A stretch of 64,000 nucleotides of DNA from Nitrospina sp. (GTDB lineage: Bacteria > Nitrospinota > Nitrospinia > Nitrospinales > VA-1), in the NCBI GenBank assembly GCA_018697205.1, contig JABHTG010000057.1:124001-188000 (forward strand). Reading direction: 5' to 3'. The notes beneath the pieces are model-generated. The model was not told the DNA's origin. It made no database searches and worked only from the letters and a program-made list of their open reading frames with translations. How positions within the stretch are numbered: position 1 is the stretch's first letter; every line of letters starts with the position of its first letter. Below are positions 17,998 to 26,691 of this stretch, piece after piece. A program made the translations under genes and the position numbers.

Positions 17998-19425
17998 ATG
18001 TGGAGAAGTGATGCTAACCTTATTCCTAAAAACTTGGATCTGCTTCTAGTTCAACCTAGCCTCGATTTCACCAAAGATCTTAATGCTTTGATGGCCAGAA
18101 AAGTTGAACAGGATATAATAATATCTAATTGCCCTCCTCCAGGAATCGGTTATTTACTGGCAATAGCTAAAAAAAACGGTATTAAGGCAAAGTTTATTGA
18201 TATGGTGACTAGCAAAGTTCACGCCGAGGAACTTTATCATTTTATAAATATATCGAAGCCTACCTTAGTAGGTTTTGGAGCACTTACAATCCAAATCAAA
18301 CATGCAGGCGTCATAGCGAAAGAAATTAAAAATCGATTTCCTAAGACTTTAGTTTGCGCAGGAGGAATGCACCCCACTGCAATGCCAAAGGAAACTCTGG
18401 ATGAATTTTCTGCTTTAGACTTTATAATTAGTGGAGAAGGAGAGCTGGCTCTCTTAAAAATATTCGATCATCTAGATAAGAATCTTTCTCTCTCATCTAT
18501 TCCTGGAGTAGCTACGCGAGAAAACCCCGAACCTGGCGGCGAACAGATAAAAGATCTTGATAGCCTACCCTTTCCTGCATGGGACGAAATGGACCTTAGT
18601 TTATTCCATGGAATTTTTCCTCATAGGACCAAATTAGAACTCCCAATGTGGACAAGTAGAGGGTGCCCATTCCCCTGCACATTCTGCGCACGCCCACTGG
18701 GTAGAGACAGAGTAAATAGGTCTGTAGCATCGGTGATGAGTGAAATCGAGCGAAATATTGAAGAATTTGGATGTGAATCTATCGCTTTCATAGATGAAAC
18801 TTTTATTGTTAATAAAAAGTGGAGCTCAGAACTTTTTAAGGCAATGATAAAGAGAGGTTTAAACAAAAAAATTAATTGGTCATGCGAAACCCATGTAAAT
18901 ATTAGTTCACCTGAGCTTTTTGAACTTATGAAAGAGTCTGGCTGCTATTACGTTTTTTTCGGATTAGAAAATGCTGATGACTCAATGTTAAGAGATAGCG
19001 GTAAAATGTCAAAAACTGCAACCGTTAAAAATGCAGTAAAGTGGGCTAAAGATGCTGGTATTGTGGTAGCAGGAAGCTTCATTATTGGGCTACCTGGAGA
19101 AACTGACGAGACAGTTATGCATTCAATAAAACTAGCTCAAGAGCTTGGACTATATTCAGTAACCTTCCCTATAGCAATCCCCTTTCCTGGCACTCACCTT
19201 AGACAACAGGCTCTTAATGGCGAGCATGGTCTGCGCCTATTAACAGATGATTGGAATGACTACGACAAACAATACCCTGGTGTAATGGAGAGTGTTAGCA
19301 TGCCCATTGGAAGAAGATTAGAACTCCAAAAAATTGCTTATGAATTAAATCCAAAAAATAAAATTGAGGATTATATTAAAAATTTGTCAATGAGACAGCA
19401 GACTGAGACCGCAGGTTGCATTTGA
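17998..19425 (+). CDS. B12-binding domain radical SAM protein
   Basis: 475 residues with AGGAGA six bases before the ATG. The B12-binding domain has PPPGIGYLLAIAKKNG, CAGGMHPTAMPKETL and FIISGEGE. The cluster motif is C223-x3-C227-x2-C230 in SRGCPFPCTFC, preceded by the LPFPAWDEMDL linker common in this family. FFGLENADDSMLRDSGK and GSFIIGLPGETDET are the conserved barrel strands. Flanked by intergenic gaps of 340 and 324 bases, so it is probably its own transcription unit, unlike the earlier tightly packed group. The chemistry is likely methyl transfer or C-C bond formation on a glycan or lipid intermediate; nothing in the sequence fixes the substrate. Confidence 0.9.
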   Translation: MWRSDANLIPKNLDLLLVQPSLDFTKDLNALMARKVEQDIIISNCPPPGIGYLLAIAKKNGIKAKFIDMVTSKVHAEELYHFINISKPTLVGFGALTIQIKHAGVIAKEIKNRFPKTLVCAGGMHPTAMPKETLDEFSALDFIISGEGELALLKIFDHLDKNLSLSSIPGVATRENPEPGGEQIKDLDSLPFPAWDEMDLSLFHGIFPHRTKLELPMWTSRGCPFPCTFCARPLGRDRVNRSVASVMSEIERNIEEFGCESIAFIDETFIVNKKWSSELFKAMIKRGLNKKINWSCETHVNISSPELFELMKESGCYYVFFGLENADDSMLRDSGKMSKTATVKNAVKWAKDAGIVVAGSFIIGLPGETDETVMHSIKLAQELGLYSVTFPIAIPFPGTHLRQQALNGEHGLRLLTDDWNDYDKQYPGVMESVSMPIGRRLELQKIAYELNPKNKIEDYIKNLSMRQQTETAGCI

Positions 19426-19749
19426 CTCAAAAATTTCACTTCTTTTAAAATTTAGATCAAACACACTTTTAAAAAAGAAGTACTTTGTGTTTTGTTCTAT
19501 ACTTAATTAATACTTTTCTTCATGTTTATATAGCTGGGTAGTTAATCACACATACTTAAAAGCTTGATTAAGTGATAATCTTTTTTGTTTACAAAGGTAT
19601 TTTATCGCCCCCCTGTAAATGGGTCTCTCGCCCATGTCAGTTCTCGCCTAATTGAGCGATTATTTGATTAGCGATTTGAAATATCGCATTTTCGAAATAC
19701 AAACAACTGCGCTTGGCCTTTTTCCCAGGTTTCAAAACAGGAGTAATTT
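19426..19749. other. Intergenic region with inverted repeat and structured leader
   Basis: 324 bases. An inverted repeat ACTTCTTTT (19438-19446) / AAAAGAAGT (19473-19481) begins 13 bases after the upstream stop and may be a terminator, though no long T-run follows. Nearer the next gene are small complementary stretches (GGG-N7-CCC around 19620; GCGAT/ATCGC around 19670) that suggest a folded 5' leader. AGGAG lies six bases before the next ATG. No ORF of note. Confidence 0.35.
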
Positions 19750-21234
19750 ATGGCAAGAAATATTGACCTTTTGATAATCAGCCCTGGCAACAATAGAATT
19801 ATTTATCAGGGTTTGGCTAAAGAGTATTCTGCTATAGAACCTCCAGTATGGGCCGGCCTGTTAGCTAAGTTTGCTCGTAATCAAGGGTATGGCACCTATT
19901 TAATGGACCAAGAAGCTTTAGGCTTAAGTTCCGAAAAAATTGCTCAAAATACTCACGATTTAAATCCAAGACTTGTCGCCATAGTCGTTTATGGACAGCA
20001 ACCATCTGCATCTACTCAGAACATGACTATGGCTGAAGAAATTTGCTCGAAAATTCATTCTCAGTCTCCACTTATAAAAATCCTATTGGTCGGTGGACAC
20101 GTTTCGGCATTACCCGAAAAAACACTCAACGAATGTGATGCTGATTTCGTTTGCCAGGGTGAAGGCCCTCATACACTTCAGGCTCTACTTCAATTAGATG
20201 ATTTAAAAAACTCAAACCAATTAAATAAAGTTCCGGGACTTTGGTATCGGGAAAATGGGGAACCGGTTTTTAGCCAACCCTCACCCGTAATCCCTAAAGA
20301 GGAACTTTCTGTATCCTTAAATGGTGTTGCTTGGGACATGCTACCTATGGATGCTTATCGAGCCCACAATTGGCATTGTTTCGACCATATTAATGAAAGA
20401 AGCCCTTATGCCTCCATCTACACAAGTCTAGGATGCCCCTTTAAATGCTCTTTTTGTTGCATTAATGCTCCCTTTGGCAAACCCAGCATAAGATACTGGG
20501 ACCCAAATTTTGTTATAACAGAACTAGATATTCTCGCTAACAAATATGGCGTAAAAAATATTAAGATAGCTGATGAGATGTTTGTCTTACAAGAAGACCA
20601 TGTCATCCGATTATGTGATCTTATCATTGAAAGAGGATATAACTTTAATTTCTGGGCCTACGCACGAGTCGATACCGTCAAAGATAATTTTTTAAAAAAA
20701 TTAAAACAAGCCGGCTTTAACTGGCTATCTTTGGGGATTGAATCCAAAAGTAAGCACGTTCGAGACGGAACAGATAAAGGTCATTATGATGAAAAAGATA
20801 TTGTAGAAACTGTCCGCAAAGTTCAAGATGCCGGCATTTATATAATTGCTAATTATATATTTGGGTTACCTGATGATAATTATGAATCTATGAATGAAAC
20901 ATTGATCCTTTCGAAAGAATTAAATTGTGAATGGGCAAATTTTTATTCCGGAATGGCATATCCTGGATCAAAACTTTACGATATAGCACTGCAAAAGGGA
21001 TGGGACCTTCCAAAAAAATGGCACGACTTTTCCCAGCACTCATACGAGCAACTTCCCCTTGCCACAGATCACTTGACAGCAGGACAAGTTTTGAGCTTTC
21101 GCGATAATGCGTGGCAAGAATATTTTACCAACCCAACATATACTACTATGGTAAAAACAAAATTTGGGGAAGAAGTACTCGATCATATTAATAAGTTGTC
21201 CTTACATAAACTCAAGAGAAAATATTCCGCTTAA
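19750..21234 (+). CDS. B12-binding domain radical SAM protein
   Basis: 494 residues with AGGAG six bases before the ATG. The N-terminal domain reads PPVWAGLLAKFARNQGY, LVGGHVSALPEKTL and FVCQGEGP. The cluster motif is C229-x3-C233-x2-C236 in SLGCPFKCSFCC, again with a trailing Cys. FKNIKIADEMFVL-type strands and LSLGIESKSKHVRDGTDKG follow, the latter with an unusually charged loop. The C-terminal stretch (YPGSKLYDIALQKGWDLP) is the standard end of the barrel in this family. It is the fifth B12-radical SAM gene of the locus and precedes a GT2 gene. Function beyond family membership is unknown. Confidence 0.9.
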   Translation: MARNIDLLIISPGNNRIIYQGLAKEYSAIEPPVWAGLLAKFARNQGYGTYLMDQEALGLSSEKIAQNTHDLNPRLVAIVVYGQQPSASTQNMTMAEEICSKIHSQSPLIKILLVGGHVSALPEKTLNECDADFVCQGEGPHTLQALLQLDDLKNSNQLNKVPGLWYRENGEPVFSQPSPVIPKEELSVSLNGVAWDMLPMDAYRAHNWHCFDHINERSPYASIYTSLGCPFKCSFCCINAPFGKPSIRYWDPNFVITELDILANKYGVKNIKIADEMFVLQEDHVIRLCDLIIERGYNFNFWAYARVDTVKDNFLKKLKQAGFNWLSLGIESKSKHVRDGTDKGHYDEKDIVETVRKVQDAGIYIIANYIFGLPDDNYESMNETLILSKELNCEWANFYSGMAYPGSKLYDIALQKGWDLPKKWHDFSQHSYEQLPLATDHLTAGQVLSFRDNAWQEYFTNPTYTTMVKTKFGEEVLDHINKLSLHKLKRKYSA

Positions 21235-21253
21235 AAAAAAGTATAAACCACCG

Positions 21254-21343
21254 ATGATACGATTCTTTAAAACTATAAATTATTTAGGATTTCAAGACCC
21301 CAATGTTGAGTTAAAGCGTTTGGTGGCCGAACCCGTTAAATAA
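21254..21343 (+). CDS. Possible 29-residue small ORF
   Basis: An ATG frame absent from the track encodes 29 residues (MIRFFKTINYLGFQDPN then VELKRLVAEPVK) in the 154-base gap before the GT2 gene. Its amino acid composition looks protein-like, but there is no Shine-Dalgarno and no known match. It may be chance or the remnant of a lost gene. Confidence 0.15.
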   Translation: MIRFFKTINYLGFQDPNVELKRLVAEPVK

Positions 21344-21388
21344 ATAGGTATATACTCTTCAACAAAAAATATTACTGGAGAACTTTTG

Positions 21389-22384
21389 ATGGGTAAGGTA
21401 AGTATTGTTGTTGCGACTAGAAATAATGAAGCCATCATTAAAAAGTGTCTAGACCATATTTATGCTCAAAAATTCAAAGATTTTACTTGTTATGTTGTAG
21501 ATGATGGGTCGACTGACCAAACATTAAAAATTATTAAACAAGAATACCCAAAAACAAAGATCATTGAATGCAAAGAATCACTGGGGCCATCACACAACAG
21601 AAATCTAGCCCTTAAAGATTCTAGTGATGAGTTCTTTGCTTTTGTTGATAGTGATGCCTTTATTGATAAGTGCTGGTTAGAAAAAGCAATCACAAAAATG
21701 GAGACTGATAAAACCATTGGCCTTATTGGCGGAAAAGTTTATGACTATCATACAAAAAAAATTCAATCTATTGGAGGTCAAACCCATTTTGGAGGGACCG
21801 TCTGGCTTGAGGACTGCCCTCTTAATGATGAACGCGCTAAGATCAAAGAAAAGTTTTGCCACTGGCTTCCAAGCTCAACTTTCATGATAAGAGCTCATGT
21901 TGCTAAAGATATTGGCGGGTTTGACTCCGACTATGGTTACTTGTACGAGGATATTGATATTTCTTGGCGGGTTTGGTTGGCGGGACATACAGTTCTATAT
22001 TTTTCCGCTCTTGAATCGGTTCATATGATGTCCGTAACAGCTTCGTCATCATATTCCGACTCAAAAAGACAGTTTATGTCTAAGAGAAATAAAGCGGTAA
22101 CATTTTTAAAAAATTTGGAGTGGATAACCTTAATAAGGTTTTTCCCTGTTTTTTTTGCAGTTTTGTTGGTTGAACTCATTATATTAAAACCTAAAGGTGC
22201 CATCCTCATGGGAAACATTGACCCCTTTTTAAATTTAAAAAAAATTTTACAAAAACGCAAAGAGATAAAAAAATTTAGAAAGATTCGTGACAAAGAAATA
22301 CTTCCCTTTTTTGTTACAGATCATTGGAAAGTAATCAAACGGTGTATAGGGGATAACTATGCCTTCCTTCCGAGGAGAAACTGA
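21389..22384 (+). CDS. Glycosyltransferase family 2
   Basis: 331 residues from the ATG at 21389; GGAG lies eight bases upstream, and the TTG three bases earlier in the track is less likely. GT-A fold signatures are clear: SIVVATRNN, VVDDGSTDQTL (nucleotide binding), FVDSDAFID (the DxD metal site) and GYLYEDIDISWR (the ED motif with the catalytic base). A hydrophobic segment near residues 250-268 (FFPVFFAVLLVELIIL) would hold it at the inner membrane, as for rhamnosyl- and other transferases acting on polyprenyl-linked glycans. Its TGA shares one base with the ATG of the next radical SAM gene, so the two are translationally coupled. Donor sugar unknown. Confidence 0.9.
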   Translation: MGKVSIVVATRNNEAIIKKCLDHIYAQKFKDFTCYVVDDGSTDQTLKIIKQEYPKTKIIECKESLGPSHNRNLALKDSSDEFFAFVDSDAFIDKCWLEKAITKMETDKTIGLIGGKVYDYHTKKIQSIGGQTHFGGTVWLEDCPLNDERAKIKEKFCHWLPSSTFMIRAHVAKDIGGFDSDYGYLYEDIDISWRVWLAGHTVLYFSALESVHMMSVTASSSYSDSKRQFMSKRNKAVTFLKNLEWITLIRFFPVFFAVLLVELIILKPKGAILMGNIDPFLNLKKILQKRKEIKKFRKIRDKEILPFFVTDHWKVIKRCIGDNYAFLPRRN

Positions 22385-23490
22385 TGAATTTAAGTAACCT
22401 AGCGGTCCTCAAATCGGTTCTGGGAAATATGATTAAAAGAGATTATTTGGGCTTCACTCTATTTGTCACTACAATATGCAACCTCAGGTGCCAATACTGC
22501 TTCAATCTTGAAAACTTGGGCAAAGGAACAGACGATTTGACTTTTGAGGAAATTGAAAAACTTTCCAATTACCTACCCCCAATGAATGGAGTTTTATACT
22601 CTGGGGGAGAACCCTTGATTCGGCAGGATATTGTAGAAATATCGAATCTTTTCATACAAAAAAACCACTTCAAAGGCTTCATTATTCCCACTAATGCCGT
22701 GGATATGGAAAACACTCTTTTAAAGATAGAAGCTATTTCAAATTTAAACCCTACTCCAGAAATCGTTGCCTGCTGCGGGTTGGATGTGTTTGAGGATACC
22801 CATGACAGGCTAAGAGGTAAAGGTACCTACAAAAAAGTGACCGAAACGATCCAAGAGTTGGTCAAATTAAAGCAGTCAAAAAAAAATATTTCCATCCTAA
22901 TAAATAGCGTTCTTGGGAAAAGCTCAATCCCTCAACTAAATGATTTTATTCGCTTTGCAAGAACTTTGAATCCAGATTTGCATAGCCTAGAGGTTGTAAG
23001 GGATGAAAAAATTCAAATCTATGACGGAATTTTTCATGGTAATAATAAAGCCCTAAATACGGAAACTATATTTCAAACAATGAATTCTGATGATTTTGAT
23101 ATTGTAAAACAAGCTCGGCTTTTAATTGACGAACTTTATCGCAAGGAAGACATACTTTACGGGCTTTATAAGCTACGTAGTAATATGATGACTGATTTAC
23201 AAAGAGATACGCTACTATATAACAAAAAATGGCCTGCCGCATGCATGGCAGGCCGAACTGGATTTGTTGTTCAAAGCAATGGCGATATCTCGGTTTGCGA
23301 AAATCTTTCCCCTTTGGGAAATTTAAGAAAGGATGGTTTTGACCCGATAAAAATAATTAAAGACCGAGGTGGTGCTCAGTTCCAGGGCATCCAAAATCAT
23401 GCCTGTGACTGCGCACATTACGTTTATGTCAAAGACATGTTAGAGCATAATTTTCCAGGAGCGTTGGCGAAGTATCTAACACAAAAATAA
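22384..23490 (+). CDS. Radical SAM protein, SPASM/twitch type
   Basis: 368 residues. Cluster motif C32-x3-C36-x2-C39 (CNLRCQYC) lies close to the N-terminus, so there is no B12 domain. YSGGEPLIRQDI is the classic GGE motif that contacts SAM. The C-terminal part has Cys residues in CMAGRTGFVVQSNGDISVCENLSPLGNL and HACDCAHY, the pattern of a shortened SPASM (twitch) domain with an auxiliary cluster. It begins inside the stop codon of the GT2 gene, so the two products are made together and probably act on the same glycan. Related proteins include sugar-alcohol dehydrogenases and peptide-modifying enzymes. Confidence 0.88.
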   Translation: MNLSNLAVLKSVLGNMIKRDYLGFTLFVTTICNLRCQYCFNLENLGKGTDDLTFEEIEKLSNYLPPMNGVLYSGGEPLIRQDIVEISNLFIQKNHFKGFIIPTNAVDMENTLLKIEAISNLNPTPEIVACCGLDVFEDTHDRLRGKGTYKKVTETIQELVKLKQSKKNISILINSVLGKSSIPQLNDFIRFARTLNPDLHSLEVVRDEKIQIYDGIFHGNNKALNTETIFQTMNSDDFDIVKQARLLIDELYRKEDILYGLYKLRSNMMTDLQRDTLLYNKKWPAACMAGRTGFVVQSNGDISVCENLSPLGNLRKDGFDPIKIIKDRGGAQFQGIQNHACDCAHYVYVKDMLEHNFPGALAKYLTQK

Positions 23491-23604
23491 CCTATTTAAT
23501 TGATAGGTTTAGTCCTAGTATATGTTTCCTTTATCTGAATGAGAGCCAAAAGTACTGTCAGAAAACTATTAATCAGTATAAGCCTAATATCCATAATTAA
23601 TTAA

Positions 23605-24603
23605 ATGATCATTAGCAAAACTCCATTTAGAATTTCTTTGTTCGGAGGAGGAACTGACTATCCAAGCTGGTACCGTCAGAATGGCGGTAGCGTATTAGCC
23701 GCAGCGATCGACAAATACTGTCACATCAGCTGCCGCCATCTACCACCATTTTTTGATCATAAACACCGCATAGTTTACTCTAAAGTTGAATCTGTAAAAA
23801 CAATTGAAGAAATTCAACACCCATCAGTTCGCGCAGTTTTATCTACACTTGGAATTAGTGCTGGGCTTGAAATCCACCACGATGGTGATCTCCCTGCTCG
23901 CTCTGGTATAGGTTCAAGCTCTTCGTTTACTGTGGGTTTAATAAATGTGGTTAATGCACTCAAAGGACAACAAACCTCTAAAGAGGATCTAGCTAAACAA
24001 GCGATCTTTATAGAGCAAGAAGTTTTAAAAGAATCTGTTGGAAGTCAAGATCAGATTCTAGCCGCATTTGGCGGTTTTAACAGAATTGACTTTAATCCCG
24101 ATGACTCATTTAATATCGCTCCAGTAATTATAAATAAAGACTTGATGAACCAACTACAAGATCACATGTTAATTTTTTTTACTGGATTATCTCGTTTTTC
24201 ATCTGATATTGCTAAGGATAAAATAAATAACTTTACAAGTCGTTTTAGAGAACTAACTCAGATCAAAGAAATAGTAGATGAAGCAATGTCTATTCTACAA
24301 AGCACATCAGTTCCAATTGAAAATTTAGGAAAATTATTACACGAGTCATGGAAACTCAAACGTAGTTTATCTGCCAAGATTTCTACCCCTTATATAGATG
24401 AAATCTATGAAGCAGGCATTAGTGCAGGTGCAATTGGTGGTAAAATTCTTGGTGCCGGAGGAGGGGGATTTATTCTTTTTTTTGCCAAGCCCGAAAACCA
24501 TAAAAATATTCGATTGCGACTCAAAGACTTAGTTCATGTTTCCTTTCGTTTCGATAATATGGGTAGTAAAATTGTGGTCTACGAACCTAACGGGTTTAAA
24601 TAA
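23605..24603 (+). CDS. hddA: GHMP kinase, D-glycero-D-manno-heptose 7-phosphate kinase-like
   Basis: 332 residues, normal for HddA. It opens with ISKTPFRISLFGGGTDYPSWY, the substrate-side motif 1 of sugar GHMP kinases. Motif 2, the phosphate loop, is DLPARSGIGSSSSFTVG; motif 3 is GGKILGAGGGGFILFF. HddA phosphorylates C1 of D-glycero-alpha-D-manno-heptose 7-phosphate on the way to GDP-heptose. The matching guanylyltransferase (HddC-like) lies 4.4 kb downstream in the same run of genes, which supports heptose rather than fucose or galactose as substrate. The isomerase (GmhA) and the phosphatase (GmhB) that complete the route are not in the window. Confidence 0.85.
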   Translation: MIISKTPFRISLFGGGTDYPSWYRQNGGSVLAAAIDKYCHISCRHLPPFFDHKHRIVYSKVESVKTIEEIQHPSVRAVLSTLGISAGLEIHHDGDLPARSGIGSSSSFTVGLINVVNALKGQQTSKEDLAKQAIFIEQEVLKESVGSQDQILAAFGGFNRIDFNPDDSFNIAPVIINKDLMNQLQDHMLIFFTGLSRFSSDIAKDKINNFTSRFRELTQIKEIVDEAMSILQSTSVPIENLGKLLHESWKLKRSLSAKISTPYIDEIYEAGISAGAIGGKILGAGGGGFILFFAKPENHKNIRLRLKDLVHVSFRFDNMGSKIVVYEPNGFK

Positions 24604-24708
24604 AAAAACGATACAAAATCTACTTCCTAAAATCAATCTCTTTTAAGACGATGATGCAAAAATAAGTTTCTAAAAATACCGAAACTTTGAAACCCTTTTG
24701 GAATCCTA

Positions 24709-25698
24709 ATGAAAATATCAAAAGTACTCATCACGGGAATCGCTGGATCGGGTGGCAGTTATCTTGCCGAATATATAGCTAGCAACCATCCAGAGGTAGA
24801 AATTCATGGCCTTGCATATTCTAGAAGCACACGGATCAATTTGAAGCCACTCGGGACAAAAGTCACCCGACATGAATCCGACTTAATGGACTTTGGGTCT
24901 GTATTCTCAGTATTAGAAAAGCTTAAACCAGATGTTATATTTCATCTGGCATCTTTCGCAAATGTTCGTGCTTCGTTTCACACTCCCAATACTTTTTTAA
25001 GTAATAACATTCTCGGAACAAGCAATCTATTTGAAGCTGTTAGAGCAACCCACCTTGATCCTATTATTCAACTTTGTAGCACTTCTGAAGTTTATGGCCA
25101 AGTTGACCCAAAGGATGTCCCTATTAAAGAAACCGCTCCGCTAAAACCAGCTAGTCCCTATGCTGTTTCCAAAACAACTCAAGATCTTTTGGGTTGGAGC
25201 TATTTTACTAGCTATCAAATGCGCATTATCCGTACCCGCATGTTCACTTATTTAAATCCTAGACGCGTGGATCTTTTTGCAAGTTCATTTGCCAAACAAG
25301 TAGCATGGATTGAGCGAGGTCTCCAAAAAGAATTGACCCATGGAAACCTTGATTCTATTCGGTCAATCATTGATATGCGAGACGCTATGCGAGCCTATTG
25401 GCTTGCTATTCTTCATTGTCGCCCAGGAGAAGTTTATAATATTGGAGGTACCACTTCAGTAAAAGTGGGGGATTTTCTGGATAGGCTAATTGCCTTGAGT
25501 AGCGTTACTATTAATACGCGTTGCGATCCAAACTTACTAAGACCAGCTGACGTCACTTTGCAAATCCCATGTATAGATAAGTTTTATAAAGAAACAAAAT
25601 GGGAACCACAATATAGTTTTGAAGAAAGTGTATCGCACTTACTGGAATATTGGCGGAAAAAAGCTGAGGAAGAAGCCCAAAGCCGATCTCTAGTTTAA
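24709..25698 (+). CDS. GDP-sugar 4,6-dehydratase or reductase, extended SDR family
   Basis: 329 residues. NAD(P)-binding motif TGIAGSGGSYLAEYI at the N-terminus (G-x2-G-x2-G), HLASFANVRASFHTP, then the catalytic CSTSEVYG and PYAVSK (Y-x3-K). This layout matches the GDP-mannose 4,6-dehydratase / GDP-6-deoxy-4-keto-mannose reductase branch. Next to HddA- and HddC-like genes it probably works on GDP-D-glycero-D-manno-heptose, removing water to give the 4-keto-6-deoxy sugar, as DmhA does in Yersinia and Campylobacter 6-deoxyheptose pathways. A Thr precedes Ser in the active-site triad as usual. It could instead be the reductase; the second SDR at 29731 would then take the other role. Confidence 0.8.
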   Translation: MKISKVLITGIAGSGGSYLAEYIASNHPEVEIHGLAYSRSTRINLKPLGTKVTRHESDLMDFGSVFSVLEKLKPDVIFHLASFANVRASFHTPNTFLSNNILGTSNLFEAVRATHLDPIIQLCSTSEVYGQVDPKDVPIKETAPLKPASPYAVSKTTQDLLGWSYFTSYQMRIIRTRMFTYLNPRRVDLFASSFAKQVAWIERGLQKELTHGNLDSIRSIIDMRDAMRAYWLAILHCRPGEVYNIGGTTSVKVGDFLDRLIALSSVTINTRCDPNLLRPADVTLQIPCIDKFYKETKWEPQYSFEESVSHLLEYWRKKAEEEAQSRSLV

Positions 25699-25734
25699 TT
25701 TAAATATTCTAGCCCATACCATTTAGAGCTCTGC

Positions 25735-26691
25735 ATGAAAAATAGAGATATTGAATTATATCAAACTATGTATTTAATACGGACGTCCGAAGAAAAAATT
25801 CGGATTCACTACCCAAGTGACAAACTTAAAACCCCCGTCCATTTATGCATAGGTCAGGAAGCTATAGCCACAGGTGCTATTTACCCACTTAGACCAGAGG
25901 ATCAAGTTTTTGGCACTTACAGAAATCATGGCATATACCTTGCCAAATGTGGAAATACTGATCGTTTCTTTGGAGAACTATTTGGTAAAGAAACAGGGGA
26001 GTTTCGAGGCAAAGCTGGTTCTATGCACCTTTGCTCTCCTGAAAGTGGGTTCATGGGTTCCTCTGCAATTGTTGGGACAACCATTCCACTAGCTCTAGGC
26101 TGCGCTTTTGTTAATCAGCAAAAAAAAAACGACCGTATTACTGCCGTTTTTTTTGGGGACGGCGCTATTGATGAAGGTGTTTTCTGGGAAAGCCTAAATT
26201 TTGCCTGCCTAAAAAAAATCCCACTGCTTTTCATTTGTGAAGACAACCATCTTGCAATCCATTCTAAAAGTTCTGAAAGACAAGGATATAGGTCTATCAC
26301 AGATATTATTAATCGATTTGACTGTCATGTTATCCAAAGCGAATCAACTGATCCCGAAGTAATTGCCGAATTAACTACTCAGGGAATAACCCATATTTTA
26401 AAAAATGATGGTCCAGTTTTTTTTCATTTTAAATATTATCGTTACCTAGAGCACGTTGGAGTTAACGAAGATTTTCAGTTTGGCTATCGTTCACGGGATG
26501 AATTTAAACACTGGCAAGCGATTGACCCTGTCGATCTACAAAGAAAAAAATTATTAGACAATGGACATCAAGAAACCTCCATAAGAAAAATAGAAACCGA
26601 AATTCTGAAACGGATTGAAACAAGTATTCTCCAAGCAATCCAAGCACCCTTCCCTCCGGACGCTGATTTAAGCAAGGATGTCTTAGCATGA
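25735..26691 (+). CDS. Thiamine diphosphate-dependent E1 component, alpha subunit
   Basis: 318 residues, the size of acetoin/pyruvate dehydrogenase E1 alpha. The TPP and Mg2+ motif is FFGDGAIDEGVFWESLNFA through EDNHLAIHSK (GDG...N). HLCIGQEAIATGAIYPLRPEDQVFGTYRNHG and GSMHL are conserved substrate and cofactor contacts. The gene overlaps the beta-subunit gene by 4 bases (ATGA). No lipoyl E2 or E3 gene is nearby, so the pair is unlikely to be a normal 2-oxoacid dehydrogenase here. In a deoxysugar operon it may transfer a two-carbon unit from pyruvate to a keto-sugar, a job done by the unrelated TPP enzyme YerE in yersiniose synthesis. That role is inference. Confidence 0.85.
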   Translation: MKNRDIELYQTMYLIRTSEEKIRIHYPSDKLKTPVHLCIGQEAIATGAIYPLRPEDQVFGTYRNHGIYLAKCGNTDRFFGELFGKETGEFRGKAGSMHLCSPESGFMGSSAIVGTTIPLALGCAFVNQQKKNDRITAVFFGDGAIDEGVFWESLNFACLKKIPLLFICEDNHLAIHSKSSERQGYRSITDIINRFDCHVIQSESTDPEVIAELTTQGITHILKNDGPVFFHFKYYRYLEHVGVNEDFQFGYRSRDEFKHWQAIDPVDLQRKKLLDNGHQETSIRKIETEILKRIETSILQAIQAPFPPDADLSKDVLA

